The notes: a model not told the origin generated them from the sequence alone. A DNA stretch of 64,000 bases from Yersinia vastinensis (GCF_902726565.1 NZ_CACVAF010000002.1:310001-374000); one strand, 5' to 3'. Shown: positions 30,380 to 38,443, counted from the first letter of the stretch. Made by a program: numbers and translations.

Positions 30380-30859
30380 TCAGACTAATACACTTTTCGC
30401 GGACCGCGTTAATGTTTTTTCATAAATATGTAAGTTTTCGATCAACGGATCCATTTCTAATTTCACATTCAACATTGCCAGACAACCATCAACAAAACCC
30501 TCCGCCATTTGCATATTAATCCTTACCAGCTTTTCATCTCTTTTTTGCTGGCGTGCAATCGCCCGTTTTGATTGATTAAGAACATAATGACGGATAATTA
30601 ATTCATATTCTTCTGGCCGATATTGTTTTAGCCTAGCAACACAACCATCCACCACTAAACCATCATCATCACAACAGGATGCTTTGCTTTTCGAAGTATC
30701 AGGAAGCAGGCCTTTGAAACCGGCAGCGATGGAGGAATAATCCAGCCCTGAGCTGCATCTTGCCCACACACCCCAGCGGGCAAGTACTAATTGAATGTCT
30801 CTTATGCCCTGGTTCTTCTGGCTGGTGTTTCCGGCTTGCGGACTGTTGATTGAACTCAT
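30380..30859 (-). CDS. Late antitermination protein Q
   Basis: 159-residue Q-type antiterminator of the phage 82/21 kind: RDIQLVLARWGVWA followed by DYSSIAAGFKGLLP is the family signature. Q proteins join RNA polymerase at the late promoter and let it read through terminators into lysis and tail genes. Here it is the first gene after the lytic promoter PR; no cro, cII, replication or nin genes stand before it. The same direction as the whole lysis-tail operon and the three intrinsic terminators ahead support a working role. A 32-base copy of its 3' end occurs downstream. Confidence 0.88.
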   Translation of the reverse strand: MSSINSPQAGNTSQKNQGIRDIQLVLARWGVWARCSSGLDYSSIAAGFKGLLPDTSKSKASCCDDDGLVVDGCVARLKQYRPEEYELIIRHYVLNQSKRAIARQQKRDEKLVRINMQMAEGFVDGCLAMLNVKLEMDPLIENLHIYEKTLTRSAKSVLV

Positions 30860-31044
30860 ATATAGCTACTCCACAAAGGCGGGGCCACACGGTGACACCT
30901 CAACCTATCAATTGTTCAACAACGGAAACCACCGGTAAATCAGGCCGCCGTCTTCTTGTGATAACCAGAGCAACTCACATCGCGTAGGCTTGTAGCACTG
31001 CAGAGAGTGCCTGTTACCGATGCGATTCTATGCGTTTCTCTTAT

Positions 31045-31099
31045 ATATTTTGATTGATTATTACCGCAAGTGATTTTATAGTCAATACCGCAGGTGATT
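31045..31099 (-). promoter_or_regulatory. Predicted PR promoter (leftward, towards Q)
   Basis: On the minus strand TTGACT and TAATAA with 16 bases between (AATAAT with 17). The boxes are overlapped by operators O1 and O2, so CI bound there would shut PR off, as in lambda. The leader from here to the Q ATG is about 190 bases and has no plausible gene. Confidence 0.75.
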
Positions 31100-31122
31100 G
31101 GATATTATTGCTAACGGTAATA
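31059..31122. promoter_or_regulatory. OR-like tripartite CI operator and PRM
   Basis: Three 17-bp operators: O1 31059-31075 (TATTACC/AATCACT half-sites), O2 31083-31099 (CAATACC/AATCACC) and O3 31106-31122 (TATTACC/TATTGCT). Spacers are 7 and 6 bases, the same as lambda OR1-OR2-OR3, and the half-sites resemble lambda TATCACC. O3 covers TAATAA (31118-31123), a -10 box of PRM ending about ten bases before the cI ATG, so cI mRNA would be nearly leaderless and autorepressed. Confidence 0.85.
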
Positions 31123-31132
31123 AAATTGACTC

Positions 31133-31855
31133 ATGAAAAAGAAGCCACTGACGCCAGAACAGTTAGACGACGCTAAACGGCTGAAAGAGCTGTTTAATGC
31201 CAAGAAAAAGGCACTGGGTATATCCCAAGAGTCTGTTGCGCACGAATTGGGCGTGGGGCAAAGTGCCGTCAACCAATTCTTGAACGGCATCAATCCGCTC
31301 AATGTGACCAACGCTGCTGCTTTCGCGAAAGTACTGAATGAGCCTATCAGTAGCTTTAGCCCCTCATTGGCAAAAGAGCTGGCAAAGATGGCCGAGAGCC
31401 TATCGATCCCGACTCGCGGTGGGCTAAATGACAAACCGGTAGGCTCTGTCGCCAACAGTTACCCACTGATCAGTTGGATCAGCGCGGGTAATTGGTATGA
31501 AGCAATAGAGCCTTATACCCTGCGTGATATTGAAATTTGGCCAGAGTCGACCAAGAATGCGCATGACAGTGCCTTTTGGTTGAGTGTCAAAGGCGATTCC
31601 ATGACCTCACCGTCGGGCATCAGCTTTCCAGAAGGCATGATTATCCTCATCGACCCAGAAAAAGAACCGATGCCGGGTAATTTTGTTGTTGCCAAATTAA
31701 CAGATGACAACGAAGCCACATTTAAGAAATTGATTGTTGATGCTGGCGTTAAGTACTTGAAACCATTGAATCCAGCCTACCGTTTAATCGAACTTAATGG
31801 TAACTGTAAGATCCTTGGCGTCGTCGTTGATGCCCGCTGGTTGGAAATAGATTAG
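31133..31855 (+). CDS. cI: Lambda-type CI repressor, SOS-cleavable
   Basis: 240-residue repressor strongly resembling lambda CI from KKKPLTPEQLDDAKRLK onwards. The HTH (about 29-54) contains SQESVAHELGVGQSAV; the recognition helix keeps lambda GQS. The C-terminal S24/LexA-like domain has the cleavage site Ala118-Gly119 in WISAGNW, nucleophile Ser156 in GDSMT and Lys198 in TFKKL. RecA-stimulated self-cleavage after DNA damage is therefore expected to induce the locus. There is no Shine-Dalgarno sequence before the ATG, as in lambda PRM transcripts. It is divergent from Q and flanked by operators on both sides. Confidence 0.95.
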   Translation: MKKKPLTPEQLDDAKRLKELFNAKKKALGISQESVAHELGVGQSAVNQFLNGINPLNVTNAAAFAKVLNEPISSFSPSLAKELAKMAESLSIPTRGGLNDKPVGSVANSYPLISWISAGNWYEAIEPYTLRDIEIWPESTKNAHDSAFWLSVKGDSMTSPSGISFPEGMIILIDPEKEPMPGNFVVAKLTDDNEATFKKLIVDAGVKYLKPLNPAYRLIELNGNCKILGVVVDARWLEID

Positions 31856-31942
31856 CCAAAAGCATCTATTTTTGAGAACGCACTCTCACGGCAAAAAATT
31901 TAAATTATCTATATAAACAAGCAGATAAATTCACACAAAAAA

Positions 31943-31984
31943 AATAACCGCCAGTTATTATCCAGTAAATCACCTGCGGTTATT
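31943..31984. promoter_or_regulatory. OL-like CI operator pair downstream of cI
   Basis: Two 17-bp sites matching the OR motif: O4 31943-31959 (AATAACC/AATAACT, core GCC) and O5 31968-31984 (AATCACC/AATAACC, core TGC), eight bases apart. They lie 0.9 kb from OR with cI between, as OL does in lambda, but I find no good PL promoter and no N gene. They could serve repressor looping. Confidence 0.8.
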
Positions 31985-32071
31985 TTTCAATAACAAAAAC
32001 CACTCATTAAACAGAAAGTTAGCTTGTTCTCTCGCTAAAATGACTAAAATCCTATTGCCTCACACTTAAAA

Positions 32072-32091
32072 TACTGTATATTAAAACAGTA
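32072..32091 (+). promoter_or_regulatory. LexA (SOS) box of dinI-like gene
   Basis: TACTGTATATTAAAACAGTA, matching CTG-N10-CAG with good flanks, 22 bases before the dinI-like ATG. Confidence 0.9.
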
Positions 32092-32113
32092 TTATTTACT
32101 CAGGAAAGAACCC

Positions 32114-32356
32114 ATGCGAGTTGAACTAATCTACGACAAACGTAATGTTGCTGGCCTTGCCAATGCGAATGAAATGATTAAGACCGAACTAACCAAGCGA
32201 GTGCATCAAGTATTTCCAGATGCCGACGTTAGGGTCAAACCAATGCAGGCTAACGGCATCAACACGGATGCGAGTAAACAAGAGAAATCAGTACTCAACC
32301 GCTTAGTTGAAGAAATGTTTGATGAGGCAGATGAGTGGTTAGTCAGTGAATTCTGA
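32114..32356 (+). CDS. DinI-like SOS protein
   Basis: 80-residue DinI family protein (MRVELIYDKRN at the start, SVLNRLVEEMFDEADEWLV at the end, the conserved acidic C-terminal helix). DinI binds RecA filaments and modulates cleavage of LexA, UmuD and phage repressors. A LexA box and AGGAAAG ribosome site precede it. Phage genomes often carry such genes; its place right after cI/OL suggests that it tunes CI cleavage of the tailocin, but it could be a host gene. Confidence 0.88.
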   Translation: MRVELIYDKRNVAGLANANEMIKTELTKRVHQVFPDADVRVKPMQANGINTDASKQEKSVLNRLVEEMFDEADEWLVSEF

Positions 32357-32525
32357 GAAAATTAAAATCTGTTAAACTGACTCAGTGATATTCTTTATTA
32401 TCCTAGAGACATTATTTAGTGATAAATTAATTTTTTTGATTTTCTTTTAATCTTTATTTTAAAAAATTAATACTTTATCGATGTTAGGTTTCCTTACAGA
32501 AACGTAAACAGAGTAAAGGTTAATA

Positions 32526-33452
32526 ATGAAAATCACGCTAATCACTAAAGAAAGTGTTTGTACATTAGCATTACTGCTGGCGAGCCATACTGCCGCCGCA
32601 AACCAGCAAAGTCATATCACAAATAATGTTATTGTCAGTACCTCACTAGGTTTATTAAATTCAGAATCTCGTGAATTTGTTTACAATGTGCCAGGTAATG
32701 GTCGTAAATTAAGCCAACTAGATTGGAAGGCAAAAAACACACCTATTATTAAAGCTGAGATCTCATGGGATTTTTTATCTCGATTGACATTGAGTGCTAG
32801 AGGCTGGAGTACATTAACATCCAGTCATGGGTTGATGGATGATTATGATTGGCTTAATTCAAAACAAACCCAATGGTCTCATTGGTCCCACCATGAAAAA
32901 AGCAACTTAAATTATGCCAATGAAATGGACGTCAATGCTAAGTTTTGGTTTTTACAGCAACATAATTACCGAATTTCCTTAATGTATGGTTACCAGCGGT
33001 ATAATAATAGTTGGACAGCATATGGTGGGCACAGCAATTATACAAAACCGCAACCTGATGAAGTGGCAGGTCTCGGTTATAAACAAAAATTTGATATGCC
33101 CTATGTCGGGTTAGCGAGTCATTATCGCTACCAGGATTACGAATTTAATACCTTAGTGAAATATAGCCGATGGGTTAATGCTCAAGGTCATGATGAGCAT
33201 TACTTACGCAATCTTTCATTCAAAGATAGCAGCAAAAAATCACGTTATTACGGCATTGTTATTAATGCTGGTTATTACATCACTAACAACACTAAATTAT
33301 TGATTGAAGCCGCCTGGAACCGCTACTCCGAAGGGAAAGGGGGCACACAAATACTTGACCGCACCACGGGTGCTTCAGCCAAATTCTCTGAAGGTTCGGG
33401 AATATCTCATCAAAATCAAAGTATTAGTGTCGGTTTGCAGTATACGTTTTAA
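32526..33452 (+). CDS. Omptin family outer-membrane protease
   Basis: 308-residue precursor of an omptin (OmpT/Pla/PgtE type): a signal peptide (about 1-25, ending ASHTAAA) and a ten-stranded barrel ending in aromatic residue F (GLQYTF). Catalytic residues are in place: Asp106 and Asp108 in MDDYDW, Asp223 and His225 in HDEHY. NLNYANEMDVN is the second family signature. Omptins cleave host peptides and plasminogen and need LPS. The gene is AT-rich, stands alone between the tailocin and a chemoreceptor, and ends at a terminator. Substrate range cannot be inferred. Confidence 0.93.
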   Translation: MKITLITKESVCTLALLLASHTAAANQQSHITNNVIVSTSLGLLNSESREFVYNVPGNGRKLSQLDWKAKNTPIIKAEISWDFLSRLTLSARGWSTLTSSHGLMDDYDWLNSKQTQWSHWSHHEKSNLNYANEMDVNAKFWFLQQHNYRISLMYGYQRYNNSWTAYGGHSNYTKPQPDEVAGLGYKQKFDMPYVGLASHYRYQDYEFNTLVKYSRWVNAQGHDEHYLRNLSFKDSSKKSRYYGIVINAGYYITNNTKLLIEAAWNRYSEGKGGTQILDRTTGASAKFSEGSGISHQNQSISVGLQYTF

Positions 33453-33483
33453 TCTTTCTGAAAGAGTATAACTACACATATTC

Positions 33484-33535
33484 AGCATCAATCCTGCCTC
33501 CTTTATGCTTACGGATTGGTGCTAATCTTTATTTT
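33484..33535 (+). terminator. Terminator of omptin gene
   Basis: AGCATCAATC (33484-33493) pairs with GATTGGTGCT (33514-33523, one G-T pair), followed by T-rich sequence. Confidence 0.7.
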
Positions 33536-33714
33536 TATCTCCCTATTTTTTTCAACTTTACCCCGTGTCAACGCAATACCTTCAAGATCAAAAAACGATC
33601 AAGTTAATGTTTTTATTAGAAATTAACATCAACAAAATCCTTCTATATTGTCACCATCACATAAAAAATAATTAACAATGGTGCATAAATTACACTTTGT
33701 AACCGTGACTCAGC

Positions 33715-33741
33715 TCAAGTTTTTCTAAACCACGCCGTTAC
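33715..33741 (+). promoter_or_regulatory. Predicted sigma-28 (FliA) promoter
   Basis: TCAAGTTT, 11 bases, GCCGTTAC. This fits the FliA consensus TAAAGTTT-N11-GCCGATAA with the right spacing (7/8 and 6/8). Confidence 0.8.
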
Positions 33742-33776
33742 TTGAATCATGCCTTCCCTTCTATTTAGGACGCTCT

Positions 33777-35564
33777 ATGCTTGATTCTATTCGTTCACGT
33801 ATCTTGGCTGCCTGTATCTTCATCGTGGCGGGTTCTTTGGCCATTAACACTTACTTTAACTATTCAGTTGCTAACAAATACAATAGTCGTGCCATTGATA
33901 ATACCCTCACTGCGGTAACAGCGAGTCATGGTGTAGGAATTGCAGATTGGGTTGCATCTAAAACCCAAATGATTGTGTCACTGAAAGACAGCGCACTGGC
34001 AGCAGACCCAACGACCGCACTACGCCAAGTTGCCGCCGCCGGTAACTTCATTAACGTTTATATTGGTTACGCCAATAAGACAGCTATCTTTTCTAACCCT
34101 GATGGTATTCCCGCAGATTACGACCCCACTGGCCGACCTTGGTATTTACAAGCAGTGAAAGCAGGCAAACCCGTGGTCACTCCCCCTTATGTCGATGCGG
34201 GAACCAACCAGCTGGTGGTCACTTTTGCATTGCCGATTAATCAAGATGGACATGTTAAAGGGGTATTGGCTGCCGATGTCACCATGGATAGTGTGATTGC
34301 TAATGTAAAATCGATACACCCGACTGATGATAGCTTCGGCATGTTAATTGATGCCGATGGCACAATCATCGCGCATCAAGATGCACAACTAACCCTGAAA
34401 CCCTTAAGTGAAATTGCCCCCTCACTGGACTTGAGCACACTGTTGACGGCAACGGAGCCCATGACTGTCGATATTGGCGGCAGCAGTAAGTTGCTACTGG
34501 CACAAGCCGTCCCAGGTACTCAGTGGTTTACCGTTGTCGCATTGGACAAAGCTCAAGCCACGGCGGGCATGCGCTCATTGCTGACAACATCTTTGGTCAC
34601 TTTAGTTGTTATTATTTTGATAGCGACGGTTATCATTGGTCTGATTACTCAGCGTGCATTAGCTCCCCTGACCCATGTGCACAAAGCCATGGATGCAATC
34701 AGTTCTGGCACCGAAGATTTAACTCAGCGTTTGCCAATAGAAGGCCGTGATGAAGTGGCCAAGATAGCCCTTTCATTCAACAACTTTGCCGACAAACTCA
34801 GTGCGGTTATGGCGCAAATTCGTGACACTAGCGAGTCGGTACGGATTGCAGCCAATGAAATAGCAGCAGGTAATCAGGATTTGTCAGGTCGAACAGAATC
34901 AGCGGCCGCCAGTTTGCAACAAACCTCAGCCGCATTAGAACAAATCTCGGCAACTGTGGCTCAGTCAGCCAGTGCGGCAAGGCAAGCCAATACCGCAGTG
35001 CTCTCTGCTGCAAATGATGCCTCTCGCGGAGGGGATGTTATTGCGAAAGTAATCACAACCATGGAATCGATTGAGGCCGCATCTGGCAAAATTGGCGACA
35101 TCACCAGTGTCATTGACGGTATTGCATTCCAAACCAACATATTGGCGCTGAATGCCGCTGTAGAAGCGGCACGCGCAGGTGAGCAAGGCAGAGGTTTTGC
35201 CGTCGTGGCAGGGGAAGTTCGCACACTGGCGCAACGCAGTGCGCAAGCAGCAAAAGAAATTAAAACATTGATTGAATCAACTGTCAGCAGCGTAGCTTCA
35301 GGTTCTGGTCAAGTCCGTCAGGCCAGCAACACCATGACCGAAATTGTCAGTAGCGTATCTGACGTCACCACCATTATGTCAGAAATCACTAATGCCGCTG
35401 ATGAGCAAATGCGTGGCATTCATGAGATCAATAGCGCGGTCGCGCAATTGGATACCATGGTGCAACAAAATGCCGCACTGGTACAGGAATCAACCGCAGC
35501 ATCTGCAGCGCTACAGGCCCAGGCGGCAGATTTAACTGGGGCGGTGAACCAATTCAAAATCTAG
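33777..35564 (+). CDS. Methyl-accepting chemotaxis protein with amino-acid-type dCache domain
   Basis: 595-residue chemoreceptor: first membrane span about 8-28, periplasmic double-Cache domain about 35-265, second span about 268-292, HAMP about 293-345, and cytoplasmic signalling domain with the conserved tip [17 protein letters not shown]. The dCache carries Tyr115, Arg120, Trp122, Tyr123, Tyr138 and Asp167, in the same order and spacing as the amino-acid-binding motif known from Pseudomonas PctA. So it probably senses amino acids. There is no C-terminal CheR/CheB-tethering pentapeptide (it ends NQFKI). A sigma-28 promoter ties it to the flagellar regulon. Confidence 0.94.
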   Translation: MLDSIRSRILAACIFIVAGSLAINTYFNYSVANKYNSRAIDNTLTAVTASHGVGIADWVASKTQMIVSLKDSALAADPTTALRQVAAAGNFINVYIGYANKTAIFSNPDGIPADYDPTGRPWYLQAVKAGKPVVTPPYVDAGTNQLVVTFALPINQDGHVKGVLAADVTMDSVIANVKSIHPTDDSFGMLIDADGTIIAHQDAQLTLKPLSEIAPSLDLSTLLTATEPMTVDIGGSSKLLLAQAVPGTQWFTVVALDKAQATAGMRSLLTTSLVTLVVIILIATVIIGLITQRALAPLTHVHKAMDAISSGTEDLTQRLPIEGRDEVAKIALSFNNFADKLSAVMAQIRDTSESVRIAANEIAAGNQDLSGRTESAAASLQQTSAALEQISATVAQSASAARQANTAVLSAANDASRGGDVIAKVITTMESIEAASGKIGDITSVIDGIAFQTNILALNAAVEAARAGEQGRGFAVVAGEVRTLAQRSAQAAKEIKTLIESTVSSVASGSGQVRQASNTMTEIVSSVSDVTTIMSEITNAADEQMRGIHEINSAVAQLDTMVQQNAALVQESTAASAALQAQAADLTGAVNQFKI

Positions 35565-35615
35565 TCCATCAGACCTGTAGTTTCAGCGGGCTATCATCAG
35601 CCCGCTGAAATTCCC

Positions 35616-36605
35616 CTATTCCAGCACGATGCATGCACCAATCTTAATGGGTACAAAATTATCTTGTGGAATACCTGCTTCAGTTAAGGCCATTTTCAAT
35701 TGTTGTGGCGGCTCATCCAGAGATTCATCAGCCAATTCAAAAACCCCCCAATGAATTGGGACTGTTATCGGCTGCTGTAATTGCGCAAATAAATGTACTG
35801 ATTGCTGCGGATCCATATGCTGTGCATTCATAAACCAACGTGGAGCATAAGCGCCAATGGGGAGGGCCGCATAATTAAATGGCCCTAACCTTTCACCGAT
35901 TGCTAGCAGTTGCTGACAATAACCAGTATCACCGGTGAAATAGAAGTTAATCTCATCGCGCTTAACGACCCAACCCGACCACAAACTTTGATTCCGATCC
36001 CACGGCGTGCGCATGCTCCAATGGCGCGCAGGAACACAATGAAACTCAAATTCAGCGGCCTGATGCTTATCCCACCAATCTAACTCATGGACATGTTTAG
36101 CTCCATGGTGCACGAACCAACTTTTTAGCCCGAGTGGTGCCAAAAAAATCACCTCGGGGAAGCGACGAATGAGTTGGGTAATCGTCGTGACATCCAGATG
36201 GTCGTAGTGGTTGTGGGAAATAACGACAACATCAATATGCGGTAATTCCTTCACACTGGCGGGTGCCGGAGTTCTGCGCGCAGGCCCGTAAAAATTGAGA
36301 GGGGAAGCACGACAAGACAGTACCGGGTCAAACAATACCGTTTTCCCCGCGACACGTAACAATAGAGAGGCATGACCCAACCACCATAAGGCATCTTGCT
36401 GGCCGCTGAAATCTGCCGATTGCCACCAGTCAGCAACAAACTGCGCATAGCCTTGTTGCGGGGGTTTGGGTAGTGACTGACGTTTACGCTCTTCGCGCCA
36501 GCGTTTTAAATCCTGTGGATGGTGGATGACGGGTTCCAGATTCTGAAATCCAAACTCAGTGTGGTGTGGCTTACTGGCATCATAATACGGGTTTTTCTTC
36601 GCCAT
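35616..36605 (-). CDS. Metallo-beta-lactamase-fold hydrolase (RomA/NAPE-PLD-like)
   Basis: 329-residue MBL-fold protein with the zinc motif SHNHYDHLD and further metal ligands in FYFTGDTGY and IHWGVF. The family includes RomA of Enterobacter, the UlaG-like lactonases and NAPE-hydrolysing phospholipase D; the substrate of this member is unknown. No signal peptide is seen (MAKKNPYYDASKPHH), so it is probably cytoplasmic. It converges on the chemoreceptor and is divergent from togT. Confidence 0.88.
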   Translation of the reverse strand: MAKKNPYYDASKPHHTEFGFQNLEPVIHHPQDLKRWREERKRQSLPKPPQQGYAQFVADWWQSADFSGQQDALWWLGHASLLLRVAGKTVLFDPVLSCRASPLNFYGPARRTPAPASVKELPHIDVVVISHNHYDHLDVTTITQLIRRFPEVIFLAPLGLKSWFVHHGAKHVHELDWWDKHQAAEFEFHCVPARHWSMRTPWDRNQSLWSGWVVKRDEINFYFTGDTGYCQQLLAIGERLGPFNYAALPIGAYAPRWFMNAQHMDPQQSVHLFAQLQQPITVPIHWGVFELADESLDEPPQQLKMALTEAGIPQDNFVPIKIGACIVLE

Positions 36606-36758
36606 CTTACATCCTTCACTACTGCTGATATTTCAGACTATTGATTAAAATCTTGCCACCTTTGTCACGGTGATGATTGCCGTAAGCGTGCATTATCGCT
36701 TATTCGTATTCTTATGGATATTTTGTTTTTTTGCCGAATATTTCCTCTATCCACTAAT

Positions 36759-36772
36759 TTGATTCATATCAA
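36759..36772. promoter_or_regulatory. FNR-type site
   Basis: TTGAT-TCAT-ATCAA, a perfect match to the FNR consensus TTGAT-N4-ATCAA, between the MBL-fold gene and togT. It suggests oxygen control of one or both. Confidence 0.65.
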
Positions 36773-36880
36773 TTTTTTACTGTAATACGCGCTTTTTCAG
36801 GCCACAAAACCCTTTTTCGTGATCGACCACTCATTTTTATGAACACCATACCTTTATAAAGAAAACGCTTATCCATTATT

Positions 36881-36900
36881 AATGAAACATTGTTTTAATT
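36881..36900 (+). promoter_or_regulatory. KdgR box in front of togT
   Basis: AATGAAACATTGTTTTAATT agrees with the KdgR operator of pectin-degrading enterobacteria, and lies just before the ribosome binding site, so bound KdgR would block expression until 2-keto-3-deoxygluconate appears. Confidence 0.85.
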
Positions 36901-36916
36901 TGAGGTGGTGGTAAAA

Positions 36917-38443
36917 ATGAGTAAAGCTATAACAACAAGACATACGTTGGCGTATGGGAGCGCCAACTTATTGGGAAGTGGGGCATTAGCAATTAGCGGT
37001 GCCTGGTTAATGTATTTCTATACCACCTTTTGCGGACTGTCTGTCGTCGAAGCGGCCACTATCTTTTCAATCGCCAGTATTCTCGATGCCATCAGTAACC
37101 CGGTCATGGGTTATATCACTGATAACTTTTACAACACACGCCTTGGCCGTATATTTGGCCGTCGTCGCTTCTTTATTTTGCTAGGGATCCCCCTGGTCTT
37201 GGTTTATCCAATGCTATGGATGAGCGGCTTTGGTTTCTGGTATTACCTGCTGACCTACGCGCTGTTTGAACTCATTTACACGTCTATCATGGTGCCTTAT
37301 GAAACATTGGCAACCGAGATGACAACCGATTTTGCTAAACGCTCAAAACTAACCGGTTCCAAAGCTATTTTTGGCAAAGTTGCAAACTTTTTGGCCGCCT
37401 TTATTCCCGGCCAGTTTATTGCTATTTACGGTAAAGATTCGGCAACACCATTCCTCTATACCGGTATCGCTTATGGTCTCATTATGTGCTGCGCGATGAT
37501 CTGGCTTTATAGTTCATCTTGGGAGCGTCCTGCCAGTGAAGTGGTTAGAGAGACCACCAGCAGCTTAGGTCAAGCATTGAAAAAGCTGTGTGTGGATATG
37601 GCATCGACTTTCCATCTGCGTATTTTCCGTAAACATCTGGGGATGTACCTGTTTGGTTTCGGCGCTGAATGGCTATTCGCTTCCGCATTTACCTACTTCA
37701 TTATTTTTGGCTTGGGCCAAGACGCGGCGCTGGTTTCTCAACTCAATAGCTTCAGCTCAATCATGCAGTTGATTTCAACCGCGGTCTTTATTGGCATCTG
37801 CGTCAAAATGGGTTTTGCTCGCCCATTCCGTATTGCGCTGCAAGTGGTTATTGTCAGTGTTATCGCCTATGCCGCACTCTATTTTACCGGCTGGTCTCAA
37901 ACTACGACCGTGATTGTGCTGTTCTGTATTACCGCTGTTTTTGGCCTAAGTACCGGCGGTATCTACTATATTCCATGGACGGTTTACACTTTCCTGGCTG
38001 ATGTAGATGAAGTATTAACAGGCCGTCGCCGTGAAGGTATCTACGCAGGTGCCATGACTTTCGCGGGTAAAATGGTGCGTTCAGTTATCGTCTTCGCCAT
38101 GGGGTGGACATTAAGTCGCTTTGGTTTTGTTTCCGGGCAATCGAGCCAGCCAGAAGTTGCGGTACAAGCAATTGTCGGTGTGTTCGCCATCGGTGTCATT
38201 GCCTTGGCCTTGGTGGCAATTTACTACACCACACAGATGAAACTCGACCGCAAGAATCACAAAATTCTGCTGGAAGAAATTGAGCGAATTAAAGGTGGCG
38301 GTGCCATGGCAGATATCCCAGCTCATGCCCGCGCCGTGGCGGAAGAACTTACTGGCTGGAAATATGAACAATGCTGGGGCAACAACCCTCTTGGTATGAA
38401 AGAGTCCACAAATGTCGTTCCTAAACCAGTGACTGAGAGTTAA
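36917..38443 (+). CDS. togT: GPH-family oligogalacturonide-type symporter (TogT-like)
   Basis: 508-residue sugar:cation symporter of the GPH family within the MFS, with 12 hydrophobic spans, SNPVMGYITDNF and the loop GRIFGRRRFF between spans 2 and 3. The KdgR box points to oligogalacturonide or related pectin fragments as substrate, and TogT is the known KdgR-controlled member of this family; an other hexuronide is possible. ATG 36917 is used because GAGGTGG lies eight bases upstream. No pectinase gene is adjacent, so it is an isolated member of the KdgR regulon. Confidence 0.82.
   Translation: MSKAITTRHTLAYGSANLLGSGALAISGAWLMYFYTTFCGLSVVEAATIFSIASILDAISNPVMGYITDNFYNTRLGRIFGRRRFFILLGIPLVLVYPMLWMSGFGFWYYLLTYALFELIYTSIMVPYETLATEMTTDFAKRSKLTGSKAIFGKVANFLAAFIPGQFIAIYGKDSATPFLYTGIAYGLIMCCAMIWLYSSSWERPASEVVRETTSSLGQALKKLCVDMASTFHLRIFRKHLGMYLFGFGAEWLFASAFTYFIIFGLGQDAALVSQLNSFSSIMQLISTAVFIGICVKMGFARPFRIALQVVIVSVIAYAALYFTGWSQTTTVIVLFCITAVFGLSTGGIYYIPWTVYTFLADVDEVLTGRRREGIYAGAMTFAGKMVRSVIVFAMGWTLSRFGFVSGQSSQPEVAVQAIVGVFAIGVIALALVAIYYTTQMKLDRKNHKILLEEIERIKGGGAMADIPAHARAVAEELTGWKYEQCWGNNPLGMKESTNVVPKPVTES

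Larger units (their letters stand above)
33453..33776. other. Intergenic region omptin-chemoreceptor
   Basis: 324 bases holding the omptin terminator and the sigma-28 promoter of the chemoreceptor; no gene seen. Confidence 0.7.
36606..36916. other. Divergent regulatory region before togT
   Basis: 311 bases between two divergent genes. It contains a perfect FNR-type site and a KdgR box, described separately; no gene. Confidence 0.7.

Noticed and set aside
30699-30890. 63-codon minus frame overlapping the start of Q, considered as a small early gene after PR
   Set aside because: It runs inside the Q coding region in another frame and its translation is unstructured; Q explains the stretch.
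31111-31455. 114-codon minus-strand frame covering the 5' part of cI, considered as a cro candidate
   Set aside because: It is antisense to the CI coding region, is not helix-turn-helix-like, and starts upstream of PR, so it cannot be cro.
31985-32010. Third operator of the OL cluster
   Set aside because: Only a partial half-site (AATAAC) is seen, with no second half at the right distance.
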